This document shows, in pieces, positions 48,947-58,578 of a DNA stretch of 64,000 bases. Made by a program: the position numbers and the translations under genes. Source of the stretch: Coriobacteriia bacterium (GTDB lineage Bacteria > Actinomycetota > Coriobacteriia > WRKU01 > WQUG01); the NCBI GenBank assembly GCA_009779855.1, contig WRBC01000001.1, positions 21,348 through 85,347 on the forward strand, in the 5' to 3' direction. Under the pieces are notes generated by a model. That model made no database searches. It had not been told where the DNA came from and saw nothing but the letters and a program-made list of their open reading frames with translations. The number at the start of each line of letters is the position of its first letter. The first letter of the stretch is position 1.

Positions 48947-49930
48947 ATGCAAAAAACACGAATTGTTTTTATGGGGACCCCTAGCTTTGCTGCGCAGATT
49001 CTTGACCTCATGCTGGATTCTTGCGAGACATACCATGAAGTCGTGGCGGTGTACTCGAGGCCAGATGCTGCCTCTAAACGCGGAAAAGCTACAGTTCCTT
49101 CGGCTGTGAGCCAATTGGCGATCGAAAAAGAACTGCCCTTATTTCGCCCGCATAGCCTGCGTGATGAAGAAGTTCAAGAGCAATTACGTAGCCTGCGACC
49201 AGATATCATAATCGTTGCTGCTTACGGTATGATCTTGCCCCCAGAGGTACTAGATATTCCTACACATGGATGCATAAACGTGCATGCCTCACTATTGCCA
49301 AGATGGCGTGGAGCAGCCCCCATTGAGCGCGCAATACTTGCGGGAGATGCGCAAACGGGGGTAAGTATTATGCGAATGGAAGAAGGCTTGGATACGGGTC
49401 CTTACTGCGCCATAGAATCTATTGAAGTAGGAGAGAAGAGTTCCACACAGCTCCGCAAGGAACTTGCCGATTTGGGTGCGCGCTTACTTGTTAGCGTAAT
49501 GCCAGCTTTGCTAGAGGGTAATGTCCAGTGGGTTACACAGGATAAGGGTAAGGTAACCTATGCAGATAAAATCGAAAAGTCAGATCTAAAGCTATCCGCG
49601 GATTTATCAGCGGTTGACTTTGTAAGGCGTGTGCGGGCTAGCAGTGAAAGTGCGCCTGCACGTCTAGAAGTAGAAGAAAAGGGGACAGCAGTACTTGCCG
49701 CGCGAACTTTTGACTTAGGGACGTTTGAAGAAGCGCCACAATCTGCAATAGCGATTCCCGCAGGGAAAGTTAAGCTGGTTAAACATCAGGGCACACGCTA
49801 TATTCTGCTGGGCTGTGTAGATGGTGCTGTTGAGTTATTAGAAGTGAAACCTGACAATAAAAAGGTAATGTTAGCGGCAGACTGGTTTAATGGCTTTCCA
49901 AAGTCATCAGAGGGATTATCATGGGACTAA
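48947..49930 (+). CDS. fmt: Methionyl-tRNA formyltransferase
   Basis: RIVFMGTPSFAAQILDLML, HASLLPRWRGAAPIERAI; ORF opens at 48854, start inferred. Confidence 0.94.
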   Translation: MQKTRIVFMGTPSFAAQILDLMLDSCETYHEVVAVYSRPDAASKRGKATVPSAVSQLAIEKELPLFRPHSLRDEEVQEQLRSLRPDIIIVAAYGMILPPEVLDIPTHGCINVHASLLPRWRGAAPIERAILAGDAQTGVSIMRMEEGLDTGPYCAIESIEVGEKSSTQLRKELADLGARLLVSVMPALLEGNVQWVTQDKGKVTYADKIEKSDLKLSADLSAVDFVRRVRASSESAPARLEVEEKGTAVLAARTFDLGTFEEAPQSAIAIPAGKVKLVKHQGTRYILLGCVDGAVELLEVKPDNKKVMLAADWFNGFPKSSEGLSWD

Positions 49931-51306
49931 GTCCAGCAAGACGTCTTGCTCTTAAAGTAGTCAGGCGTGTCAGAGAGCGAGATTCGTTTGCCCCTGAAGC
50001 CATGCAAAGTGCTGTATCGCGGGCACAAGTATCTTCGCGTGACAAGGCATTTGCCACACGTTTAGCGTATGGAACAATCGCTACACGGGGAACGCTGAAT
50101 GAACTGGTAGCCACGGAACTTAGTCGTCCAGATGATACTCCAGGTGATGTCAAGGACGCCCTTGCCATTGCTGCCTATGAGCTTTTCTTTGAAAACACAG
50201 AGCCCTATGTAGTGGTAAACCAGGGGGTAGAACTTGTACGCTTTGCAACACGATCAAAAACTTATAGTGGTCTTTCCAATGCAGTACTGCGTAGATTAAG
50301 TGAAAAACGTAATCAAATCTTTCCTGGAGGTGACCCGCTAAGCAATATTGCAGCGGCGGCAAGACTGCACGGACATCCCTTGTGGATCGCAGAGCTTCTT
50401 CAAGAAGAGTACGGAGCAGAAGCGGCAGGTAGAGTCATGGCAGTGAATAATGAGCCAGCCCCGCTTTATGTTGCGCAGCTACCCTTTTTACAGTCAGAAA
50501 AGCAGTCTATCATCGCTTTAGAAGCGGCAGGTATTGAATGGGAGTCCGCAGGTATTCAGGGCGCACTACTCATTAAAAACAGGGCGCAATTCTGGGCATT
50601 AAACCCTACTCAAAGAAAGTCTTTTGTAGCGATGGATTTGGCTGCTCAGCAGGTGGTTGCACTTTGTGGGGTGCGACCCGATCAGCGTATTCTAGAAGTT
50701 GGGAGCGGGCGCGGGATGAAGTCGCTCGCGCTTGCTGCTAGTGCCAGACGATTGGGGGGACCAGCTTCCCTTATAGGCCTTGATTTGCATGATTTCAAAA
50801 CTAAAGTTGCACAGAGGGCAGCTGCCGAATACGGGGCGCAAGAGGTGTCTTTTGTGACTCTTGATGTTAGAAAAGCTTCAGCTAAAGAGTACCTAGAAAA
50901 TCAGGCAGGACAATCTAAGTTTGATACGGTGCTTGTTGATGCACCTTGTTCGGGGTTGGGAACTTTGCGTCGTGCTGTTGATAAGCGATGGAAGCTTCAG
51001 CCAGAGGATGTGAATCAGTTAGCGCAGCTAGGTCTAAAGATGCTTAACTGGTCATCACAGTTTGTTGTCCCTGGGGGCAGTTTACTTTATGCTACATGTA
51101 CAATTGCTGAAGAAGAAAACCAGAAGGTAGTTCATAAGTTCCTAGATTCGCCACAGGGCAAAGATTACGCTATTGAGCCACTTGGCAGTAATGAGCTTGC
51201 ACCAAGTTTTTCCTCTGCAATAACGCCGGAAGGTTATTTAAACGCATTACCGCAGTCAGAAGGCCCTGATGGTCACTTTGCTGCACGACTGAAGAGAAAG
51301 AGGTAA
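49921..51306 (+). CDS. rsmB: 16S rRNA (cytosine-5-)-methyltransferase, RsmB family
   Basis: NusB-like N-terminal domain plus VDAPCSGLGTLRR and ATCTIAEEEN motifs. Confidence 0.93.
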   Translation: MGLSPARRLALKVVRRVRERDSFAPEAMQSAVSRAQVSSRDKAFATRLAYGTIATRGTLNELVATELSRPDDTPGDVKDALAIAAYELFFENTEPYVVVNQGVELVRFATRSKTYSGLSNAVLRRLSEKRNQIFPGGDPLSNIAAAARLHGHPLWIAELLQEEYGAEAAGRVMAVNNEPAPLYVAQLPFLQSEKQSIIALEAAGIEWESAGIQGALLIKNRAQFWALNPTQRKSFVAMDLAAQQVVALCGVRPDQRILEVGSGRGMKSLALAASARRLGGPASLIGLDLHDFKTKVAQRAAAEYGAQEVSFVTLDVRKASAKEYLENQAGQSKFDTVLVDAPCSGLGTLRRAVDKRWKLQPEDVNQLAQLGLKMLNWSSQFVVPGGSLLYATCTIAEEENQKVVHKFLDSPQGKDYAIEPLGSNELAPSFSSAITPEGYLNALPQSEGPDGHFAARLKRKR

Positions 51307-51312
51307 GAAGGT

Positions 51313-52254
51313 ATGGATCAGGTCAGAATCAACCAAATGCTTGCTGTAACAGAAGCAGCTGCTTTTGCGGCAGGTAAGTGGGTTGGCAGGGGAGAGAAAA
51401 AGATTGCCGATGGTGCGGCGGTAGAGGCTATGCGCGAAGCTTTGAATGAACTGCACATTTCTGGTCGAGTTGTTATTGGCGAAGGAGAGCGCGACGAAGC
51501 CCCTATGCTCTACATTGGTGAAGAGGTAGGTCTGGGCGGTGAAGAGATTGATATTGCTGTAGATCCTGTAGAAGGTACCAATATGTGTGCCTATTCTCAG
51601 CCGAATTCACTTGCTGTGTTGGCTTTTGCCCCCCGAGGAGCCTTACTTTATGCACCTGATACCTATATGGAAAAGATTGCTGTAGGGCCTAAAGCAGCAA
51701 ATGCTATCGACATTGATGCAAGTCCTGAAGAGAATTGCAAAGCGGTTGCAGAGGCTCTAGGTAAGACAGTTGAAGAGCTCACGGTCTGCTTTCTTGATCG
51801 CGATCGCAATGCAGAGAAGATTGCTGCTGTTCGCAAAGCTGGTGCGCGTGTACGTCTAATAGGGGATGGTGACATTTTTGCGGCGATGGCAACAGCCATG
51901 GACAATACGGGCGTTGATTTGTACATGGGTAGCGGGGCTGCCCCTGAAGGGGTATTGGCGGCTACTGCCATGCGCTGCATGGACGGCGGCTTCCAGGGAC
52001 GCTTTCTCTTTAGAAATGAGGAAGAGCGCGCCCGTGCTATCAAGACTGCTGAACTGGATGTTGATGCCGTGCTACAACGCGATGACTTAGTTCGTAGTGA
52101 CGATGCCGTTTTCTTAGCTACAGGAATCACCGATGGTGAACTTTTGGGAGGGGTTGGGGACGGAGACCGTGCCCATTCGGTCATTATGGACTGCAAGACA
52201 AAGAGTATTCGTTTCATTCAGAGCTTCTACCGTACAGATCAGGTTTCCCTTTAA
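51313..52254 (+). CDS. glpX: Class II fructose-1,6-bisphosphatase
   Basis: GEGERDEAPMLYIGEEVG, VDPVEGTN, MGSGAAPEGVLAATAMRCMDG. Confidence 0.96.
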   Translation: MDQVRINQMLAVTEAAAFAAGKWVGRGEKKIADGAAVEAMREALNELHISGRVVIGEGERDEAPMLYIGEEVGLGGEEIDIAVDPVEGTNMCAYSQPNSLAVLAFAPRGALLYAPDTYMEKIAVGPKAANAIDIDASPEENCKAVAEALGKTVEELTVCFLDRDRNAEKIAAVRKAGARVRLIGDGDIFAAMATAMDNTGVDLYMGSGAAPEGVLAATAMRCMDGGFQGRFLFRNEEERARAIKTAELDVDAVLQRDDLVRSDDAVFLATGITDGELLGGVGDGDRAHSVIMDCKTKSIRFIQSFYRTDQVSL

Positions 52255-52278
52255 GGAATTGGAAATAAGGACTTTAGA

Positions 52279-53388
52279 GTGACAGCGGAGAATCGTCGCA
52301 CAGCGGACCTTCTGAGGGTGCCCGCCTTGGACCGCAAACGTCCGGAGCGCAGGCGCTTAATCAGCGCAGAAATTGCTGCAAGGGCTTCGCTGTGGACGCT
52401 TTCTGCGGCAATCGTGGTGTCCTACTTGATAGTTGCTACGTGGGCTTACGCACGTGTCGATGTTCCTGAGGTTACAGAGCTCGCGGAATCAGAGGCTTCT
52501 GTATTGCTTACGGAAAATGGTCTGGAGCTAGGTGCCATTACTTTGCAGATATCTGATATTCCAGAGGGCGAGGTCATTGGTCAAAGCCCTGCCCCAGGAA
52601 AGATTGCTCAGCGTGGTGACAGTGTTGACCTGCTTGTGTCGGCAGGTCTTGGCGGGTTTAGCCTGCCCAATGTGATAGCGGAGGACATTGTTGACGCACG
52701 TACTAAGCTTGAGAGGCTAGGGCTTAATGTTACTGTCGAGTACATGCAATCAGAAGCACCGGCAGGATCTGTTTTGCTTACTGTTCCTCCCTCAGGAACA
52801 CGATTTTATGAATCAGATGACCTAGAGAGTACGCGCATCATCATGTATGTTGCGACACCTATCATCAGCGCAGGACTTGTTGACTACCAACTTGACGGAT
52901 TGCGTGTCGCAATCGAGCCGCACTTTACTTCCACCGCCGCAGGAGACGTTAGTTTTGACGTGGCACGTAGACTTTCCTCATTGTTCGAGGCTGCCGAGGC
53001 TGATGTCACGATTACGCGTACAAGCACTGAGCGTGATGTAGACGAGGACGAGTACAGGGCACGTGCTGCACGAACATCGCCAGAACTACACATTATCTTG
53101 ACGGTCAGAGAAGAAGGGCCATCGGGAATTATCGTACGCTCTGCCCTGCAGGACGAAGAATCAACTGCCCGAGCAATCTATGAACGCATGATTGACAATC
53201 AGTTATCAGCTCACATTGTGCGTGCTAACCTTGCTGGGCAGGCAGGGGAGCGCAACACGATAGAGATAGTTTTGGGTAGCACGGCAAGTGCAGCAGATAT
53301 AGAAAATTTTGACTCGGGCTTTTGGCGTGATCATGTAGCACGAGCAATATATATGGCAGCAAGCCCACAATTCTCTCTAGACTGGTAG
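52279..53388 (+). CDS. Membrane protein with PASTA repeats and degenerate amidase_3-like domain
   Basis: Single TM, two PASTA-like repeats (VPEVTELAESEASVLLTENGLELG...; LPNVIAEDIVDARTKLERLGLNV...), then an amidase_3-like fold pattern lacking catalytic residues. Confidence 0.72.
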   Translation: MTAENRRTADLLRVPALDRKRPERRRLISAEIAARASLWTLSAAIVVSYLIVATWAYARVDVPEVTELAESEASVLLTENGLELGAITLQISDIPEGEVIGQSPAPGKIAQRGDSVDLLVSAGLGGFSLPNVIAEDIVDARTKLERLGLNVTVEYMQSEAPAGSVLLTVPPSGTRFYESDDLESTRIIMYVATPIISAGLVDYQLDGLRVAIEPHFTSTAAGDVSFDVARRLSSLFEAAEADVTITRTSTERDVDEDEYRARAARTSPELHIILTVREEGPSGIIVRSALQDEESTARAIYERMIDNQLSAHIVRANLAGQAGERNTIEIVLGSTASAADIENFDSGFWRDHVARAIYMAASPQFSLDW

Positions 53389-53424
53389 CAGGGTTATTTG
53401 TTACAATATCTAGCTGCTGAAAGT

Positions 53425-53502
53425 GGCGGGTATAGCTCAGCTGGTTAGAGCGCCTGACTGTGGCTCAGGAGGCCGCGGGTTCAAATCCCGTTACTCGCCC
53501 CA
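53425..53502 (+). tRNA. tRNA-His (GTG)
   Basis: G(-1)GCGGGTATAGCTCAGCTGG...GACTGTGGCTC...TACTCGCCCCA. Confidence 0.94.
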
Positions 53503-53611
53503 TCTTCAGTAAATACACATGCAAGTGGACTAGAGCTTCGGCGTGCCCAAAAGGGTGAAGTCTCTGGGAAGAAGCTTGCAGAGGAAACAACGAAAGGAAT
53601 AGGTACTACTT

Positions 53612-54490
53612 ATGGCTACTGTTACTATGAAAGGCCTGCTGGAAGCAGGCGTCCACTTTGGGCATCAGACCCGTCGTTGGAATCCGAAGATGAAGCCCTA
53701 CATTTTTACTCAACGTGGCGGCATCTACATTCTTAATCTTCAAAAAACTATGGCAGAACTTGAGAAGGCGTATAAGTATTCTTATACTGTAGGTCAACGT
53801 GGCGGGGAAATCCTTTTCGTCGGTACGAAGAAGCAGGCTCAAGAACCGCTAGAGAAGGCTGCAAAGCAGGCTGGTATGCCCTACGTTACTAATCGCTGGC
53901 TGGGCGGCATGCTTACTAACTTTGAAACTGTTCGTTTGCGTGTGGCGCACATGGAGAAGCTTGAAGCCATGATTGAAGATGGCACTATGGCAACTCTGCC
54001 TAAGAAAGAGCAGATCCTTAAAGGTAAAGAACTTACAAAGCTGCGCAATAATCTAGAGGGTATCCGCAATATGCGTAGCCTACCAGCAGCACTTTTCATT
54101 GTGGACACTATGCGTGAAACTATTGCTGTTGCAGAGGCTCGCCGTCTAGGTATTCCAATCATCGCGATTCTTGATACTAACAGCGACCCAGATGAGGTTG
54201 ATTTCCCCATTCCTGCAAATGACGATGCAATTCGCTCGATTTCGCTGATTACTAATGTAATCTCTGCTGCAGTACTAGAAGGTAATGGTGGGGTAACAGC
54301 CATGAAAGCTGCAGAAGCAGAGGCAGAGAAGGCTGCTGCTGCAGATGTTGCGTCCCCTGCGGCAACCCAACATCTAGAACACAGCCCTGTTCGCCCAGAA
54401 GAAAATCCTGATGATACAGCCCCTGATGCAGAAGAACTTGCAGAAGCAGAGGCAGAGGCGGCCGCAGAAACAGGCACAACACCTGCATAA
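53612..54490 (+). CDS. rpsB: 30S ribosomal protein S2 with Ala/Glu-rich C-terminal extension
   Basis: VTMKGLLEAGVHFGHQTRRWNPKMKPYIF; about 60-residue low-complexity tail. Confidence 0.97.
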   Translation: MATVTMKGLLEAGVHFGHQTRRWNPKMKPYIFTQRGGIYILNLQKTMAELEKAYKYSYTVGQRGGEILFVGTKKQAQEPLEKAAKQAGMPYVTNRWLGGMLTNFETVRLRVAHMEKLEAMIEDGTMATLPKKEQILKGKELTKLRNNLEGIRNMRSLPAALFIVDTMRETIAVAEARRLGIPIIAILDTNSDPDEVDFPIPANDDAIRSISLITNVISAAVLEGNGGVTAMKAAEAEAEKAAAADVASPAATQHLEHSPVRPEENPDDTAPDAEELAEAEAEAAAETGTTPA

Positions 54491-54515
54491 CCATCCACTT
54501 TGAGAGGAGTAGATC

Positions 54516-55400
54516 ATGTCAAATGTTAGTGCAAAGCTAGTAAAAGAACTTCGTGAGAAGACTGGAGCTGGCATGATGGAGTGCAAGGAAGCGCTTCAAG
54601 AAGTAGACGGTGATATTGAGAAAGCTATTGATTTTCTGCGCACTCGAGGACTTGCAACCGCTGCTAAGAAGGCTGGGCGCGCGACCAACGAGGGCGCAAT
54701 TGCAGAATATATAAGCGTAGACTCAAAAACAGGCGTGCTTATCGAGGTTAATTGTGAAACTGACTTCGTGGCAATGAATGAAAATTTCACGAGTTTTGTA
54801 AAGCTACTTGCAGAGGTTGTGGCGAAAGATAATCCAGTTGACGCTGCGGAACTTATGACTCTTAGTGTTCCTAATCGTGACATCACTATCGAAGAACTTT
54901 TTGGTGAGACTGTTGGTAAGCTGGGTGAAAACATCCAGGTTGCCCGCTTTGAGCGCGCTGAACTGGAGAGCACAGGTGCCCTGTCTGCCTATATTCATGG
55001 CGGAGCAAAAATTGGCATCATGGTTATGTTTAAGCTGGGTAATCAGGTTACAGCAGATGCAGAAGTCTTTAAGATTTTTGCGCGTGACGTGGCGATGCAG
55101 GTTGCGGCTGCGAATCCAATTGCAGTTCGTCGTGAAGGCTTTGACTCTGCAGTAATCGAGCGCGAGAAAGAAATCTATAAGACGCAGGCTGCAGAAAGTG
55201 GCAAGCCAGAGCAGATTCAAGAAAAGATGGCAGAAGGTCGCCTGAATAAGTTCTTTAAAGAACAAGCACTAGTTGAACAAGCTTATGTCAAGGATATGGA
55301 TATCAGCATTGACGAGTACACGAAGCGCGTCGCTAAGCAGCTAGACGATACTATTGAAATTGAAGCCTTTACACGCTATGACCTAGGAGCCAGCGCTTAA
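54516..55400 (+). CDS. tsf: Elongation factor Ts
   Basis: VKELREKTGAGMMECKEAL, LIEVNCETDFVAMNENF. Confidence 0.97.
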   Translation: MSNVSAKLVKELREKTGAGMMECKEALQEVDGDIEKAIDFLRTRGLATAAKKAGRATNEGAIAEYISVDSKTGVLIEVNCETDFVAMNENFTSFVKLLAEVVAKDNPVDAAELMTLSVPNRDITIEELFGETVGKLGENIQVARFERAELESTGALSAYIHGGAKIGIMVMFKLGNQVTADAEVFKIFARDVAMQVAAANPIAVRREGFDSAVIEREKEIYKTQAAESGKPEQIQEKMAEGRLNKFFKEQALVEQAYVKDMDISIDEYTKRVAKQLDDTIEIEAFTRYDLGASA

Positions 55401-55498
55401 GTTTAAGTTGCTAGAAATTGCTAACTTAAAAGAGGGAGGGCATTGCTTAGTGTCGCCTCAAGTGCAGATGGATTCTGTATCGAAAACTTAGCTAATCG

Positions 55499-55528
55499 GA
55501 GTGCGCTCATCAGTGGGCGCACTCTTTC
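55499..55528 (+). terminator. Intrinsic terminator after tsf
   Basis: GAGTGCGC-TCATCAGTGG-GCGCACTC-TTT. Confidence 0.75.
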
Positions 55529-55585
55529 ATTGGGTCACTTTTGTTATAATAGTTGGCTAACAATTACCTTAAGAAAGGGAGTTAC

Positions 55586-55957
55586 ATGACAGCTGAATTG
55601 ACTGGCGGTGCAGTACACATTTCCATAGAAGTTTTAGGCGATCTGGCAGGTTACTCTGCTCTAGAAAGCTATGGTGTTGTAGGTATGGCAGCACCGACTG
55701 TTCGTGATGGATTGGTTCAACTTTTGCCGCAAAATAGGTTGCGCAAGGGTGTTAAGATCACCAATTCAGTAGACGCAGATGGACAGCCTATTCCTAATAC
55801 TGTTGAGGTAGATTTATACGTTGTTATTGAGTACGGAACTCAACTTGCGGAAGTCTCGCGTAATCTGGCTGACCGTGTCCGTTATACACTAACCTCCATG
55901 ACTGAAATTGAAGTCAATCGTGTTGATGTGCATGTCCTTGAAGTGAAAGTGCGCTAG
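55586..55957 (+). CDS. Asp23/Gls24 family envelope stress protein
   Basis: GGAVHISIEVLGDLAGYSALESYGVVGMA...VDLYVVIEYGTQLAEVSRNLADRVRYTLTSMTEIEVNRVDVHV. Confidence 0.92.
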   Translation: MTAELTGGAVHISIEVLGDLAGYSALESYGVVGMAAPTVRDGLVQLLPQNRLRKGVKITNSVDADGQPIPNTVEVDLYVVIEYGTQLAEVSRNLADRVRYTLTSMTEIEVNRVDVHVLEVKVR

Positions 55958-55967
55958 GGGGCATACA

Positions 55968-57599
55968 ATGAGTGACTCTAAACCTACTACGGCGGCTCCT
56001 GCAACTGCTATAATCGCAGGTGCTGCTGCAGCACTAAAATCACGTGTTGAAGAAGTGAATCGCCTGAATGTTTTTCCTGTCCCTGACGGGGATACAGGCA
56101 CAAATATGTCATTGACACTAGAGTCAGTTATTGCTGATGTGTCGAAGTTGTCTGCAGATGCTAGTTTGGCTGAAATCTGCAAGTCTGCAACCCATGGTTC
56201 ACTTATGGGTGCACGTGGGAACTCTGGTGTTATTCTTTCGCAGATTATCCGCGGATGCTGCGAAGGCCTTGTTGCCTCAGAAGGTTTTGAGGCGGCAGAG
56301 CGCCTTGCTACTTCGCTAGAGCGTGCGAAAGAGGTCGCCTGGCAGGCGGTACGTAAGCCTGTAGAGGGAACGATACTTACAGTAATCGCTGATATGGCAA
56401 CTGCCGCACGCACGGCTGCTGATGCCGGACTTGACCTAGAGGCTGCCATGGATGGAGTTTCAGCTGCGGCTCATGAATCTGTGCGCCGAACACCAGATTT
56501 GCTTCCCGTTTTGAAAGAAGCAAATGTAGTAGATGCAGGTGGTTTTGGTCTAGCAATAGTCTTTGATGCCTTTTCTGCTTTGCTGCTAGGGCGTGAAGTT
56601 GCAGATATGCCTCAATTCGAACCTATGCGTAGTAACGAAATGGTTGTTGTCCCCGTTGATGACTGGAATGATGACGAGTTCCTTTACTGTACCGAATTCC
56701 TTTTCATGGGTGAAAATTACTGTAAGGACCTTGCTCTGGACTACCTAGGAACTATTGGTGGTAGTGAGCTTATTGTGGGAGATGCGGGACAGTACAAAGT
56801 TCACGTGCACACTGATAACCCAGCAGCAGTTTTGGCTTATCACTTAGAGCGCGGACAATTGGCAGAAGTGCATATTCATAATATGCGCCAGCAACAGGCT
56901 CAACAGGCCGCCGAGTCTGCACCGGTAGAGCATAAGCCCATTGCAACGATAGCCGTTGCTTCTGGTCCTGGCCTTGCTGATATTTTGACTTCGCTTGGTG
57001 TAGATTACGTTATAACGGGTGGACAAACCATGAATCCTTCCACACAGGACTTCATTGATGCTGCAGAGAAGCTTTCTGCAGACGGCTTTATACTATTGCC
57101 AAACAACAAGAACATTGTAATGGCTGCACAGGCAGCAGCGACTGCCTTGTCCGTGCCTGCAGCCGTAGTGCCAACCACTAATGTGCCAGCAGCTTTCTCT
57201 GCAATGCTTATGTTTGATCCTAGTTCTTCAGACCTAGATGCACTTGCAGAAGAAATGCTTGAAAGTGCAGAGGAGGTTCACTATGGCGAGGTAACCACGG
57301 CCATTAAGAACTCAAAAGCACCAGCAGTGGGTGATATCAAAGAGGGCGATATCATGGGTATCGTTAACTCGAAAGATATTGAAGTGACAGGAACGGATGT
57401 TGAAGCGGTTGCTTTAGAATTGCTATCAAAGCTTAATGCTTCCGCCTGTGAGAACATCACCATACTGGCAGGGGAAGACTTTAGCGATGAAGCCCTTGCG
57501 GCTTTGGTTGAGAAAGTCCAAGCAGCTTATCCGGATTTAGAGGTTGACGAGCAGCGTGGAGATCAGCCATTGTATCCTCTGCTGTTAGCCTGCGAGTAA
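55968..57599 (+). CDS. DAK2 domain (FakA-like) protein
   Basis: VEEVNRLNVFPVPDGDTGTNMSLTLESV, SLMGARGNSGVILSQIIRG, NVVDAGGFGLAIVFDAF. Confidence 0.95.
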   Translation: MSDSKPTTAAPATAIIAGAAAALKSRVEEVNRLNVFPVPDGDTGTNMSLTLESVIADVSKLSADASLAEICKSATHGSLMGARGNSGVILSQIIRGCCEGLVASEGFEAAERLATSLERAKEVAWQAVRKPVEGTILTVIADMATAARTAADAGLDLEAAMDGVSAAAHESVRRTPDLLPVLKEANVVDAGGFGLAIVFDAFSALLLGREVADMPQFEPMRSNEMVVVPVDDWNDDEFLYCTEFLFMGENYCKDLALDYLGTIGGSELIVGDAGQYKVHVHTDNPAAVLAYHLERGQLAEVHIHNMRQQQAQQAAESAPVEHKPIATIAVASGPGLADILTSLGVDYVITGGQTMNPSTQDFIDAAEKLSADGFILLPNNKNIVMAAQAAATALSVPAAVVPTTNVPAAFSAMLMFDPSSSDLDALAEEMLESAEEVHYGEVTTAIKNSKAPAVGDIKEGDIMGIVNSKDIEVTGTDVEAVALELLSKLNASACENITILAGEDFSDEALAALVEKVQAAYPDLEVDEQRGDQPLYPLLLACE

Positions 57600-57681
57600 G
57601 TCTAAGCAAAAAAGTCTGGCCGAAGTTAAAGTTCGTCTGGCTCTATCGTAGTGGTATGACGCAATACTGTAAGGAGCAGCA

Positions 57682-58578
57682 ATGCCTGAAAACCAATCAA
57701 AAATCGCTATTATTACTGATGGTGGCTGTGATCTTACCAATAATGAGGTATTAGCTCGTGGCTACAGTCTTATTCCTGTGCCACTAGCTTTCCCCGATGG
57801 TAGCACTTCAGATTCTGATAGCTTTGCTGCGCGTGATTTTTGGGAAGCATTGCTTAGTGATTACGAAAGTTTGCCAAAAACTTCGCAACCTAACCGTCTA
57901 ATTTACGATCAAAAAATTCAAGAGGCGGCCGATGCAGGCTATGAAGAGGTCATTATTATCACCATGTCCACAGGACTTTCATCTACGCATGATGTTGCCC
58001 TGATGGCAGCAGAAAACGCTGTTATTCCTACACGCGTTTTCGATTCACGCATTATTACTTGGGCTATGGTTGTGCTGTGCGACCAAGCGATTAAGGCGGT
58101 AAATGCAGGACTTAGCTCAGAACAAGCAATTGATTACTTGCAAGCTGTTCGTGATAGCATGAGCTTGCTTATCGTGTTTGACACGCTGGAATACCTTGTG
58201 CGCGGAGGACGTGCTGGGCGAACAGCAGGCCTGCTTGCATCAGCTCTTGATATTAAACCTATTTGCACCTTTGAAGATGATGGTGTTATTGATACGGTAA
58301 AAAAGACACGGGGGCGCAAGAAAGCCTTCCAGGCAATTCCGAAGATTCTTCACGAACGCTACGGGGATGCAGATACCGATAACCTAAGGTATCTACTGCT
58401 TCGCGCAGAGGTTGATGATGTTGCAAATGAATTGCATGACAAAATAAAAGAGACAGAGATGCCAGGCACCTTTACGGGTCTTGAACAAATCGGTATTATC
58501 GTAGGTATCTACGCAGGACCTGGTACCGCGGCTAGCTTACACTGGCGTGACCTTGACCCGCGTGACTTCGCAAAATAG
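57682..58578 (+). CDS. DegV family fatty-acid-binding protein
   Basis: IAIITDGGCDLTNNEVLARGYSLIPVPLAF, SLLIVFDTLEYLVRGGRAGR. Confidence 0.95.
   Translation: MPENQSKIAIITDGGCDLTNNEVLARGYSLIPVPLAFPDGSTSDSDSFAARDFWEALLSDYESLPKTSQPNRLIYDQKIQEAADAGYEEVIIITMSTGLSSTHDVALMAAENAVIPTRVFDSRIITWAMVVLCDQAIKAVNAGLSSEQAIDYLQAVRDSMSLLIVFDTLEYLVRGGRAGRTAGLLASALDIKPICTFEDDGVIDTVKKTRGRKKAFQAIPKILHERYGDADTDNLRYLLLRAEVDDVANELHDKIKETEMPGTFTGLEQIGIIVGIYAGPGTAASLHWRDLDPRDFAK

Noticed and set aside
51663-52217. 184-aa minus-strand ORF opposite glpX
   Set aside because: Antisense of a well-conserved gene with a composition-driven Ser/Pro/Arg-rich translation.
53881-54498. 205-aa minus-strand ORF opposite rpsB
   Set aside because: Ser/Ala-rich mirror of the S2 coding bias; no domain evidence.
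55889-56449. 186-aa minus-strand ORF opposite Gls24/DAK2 genes
   Set aside because: Shadow ORF crossing two confident genes.
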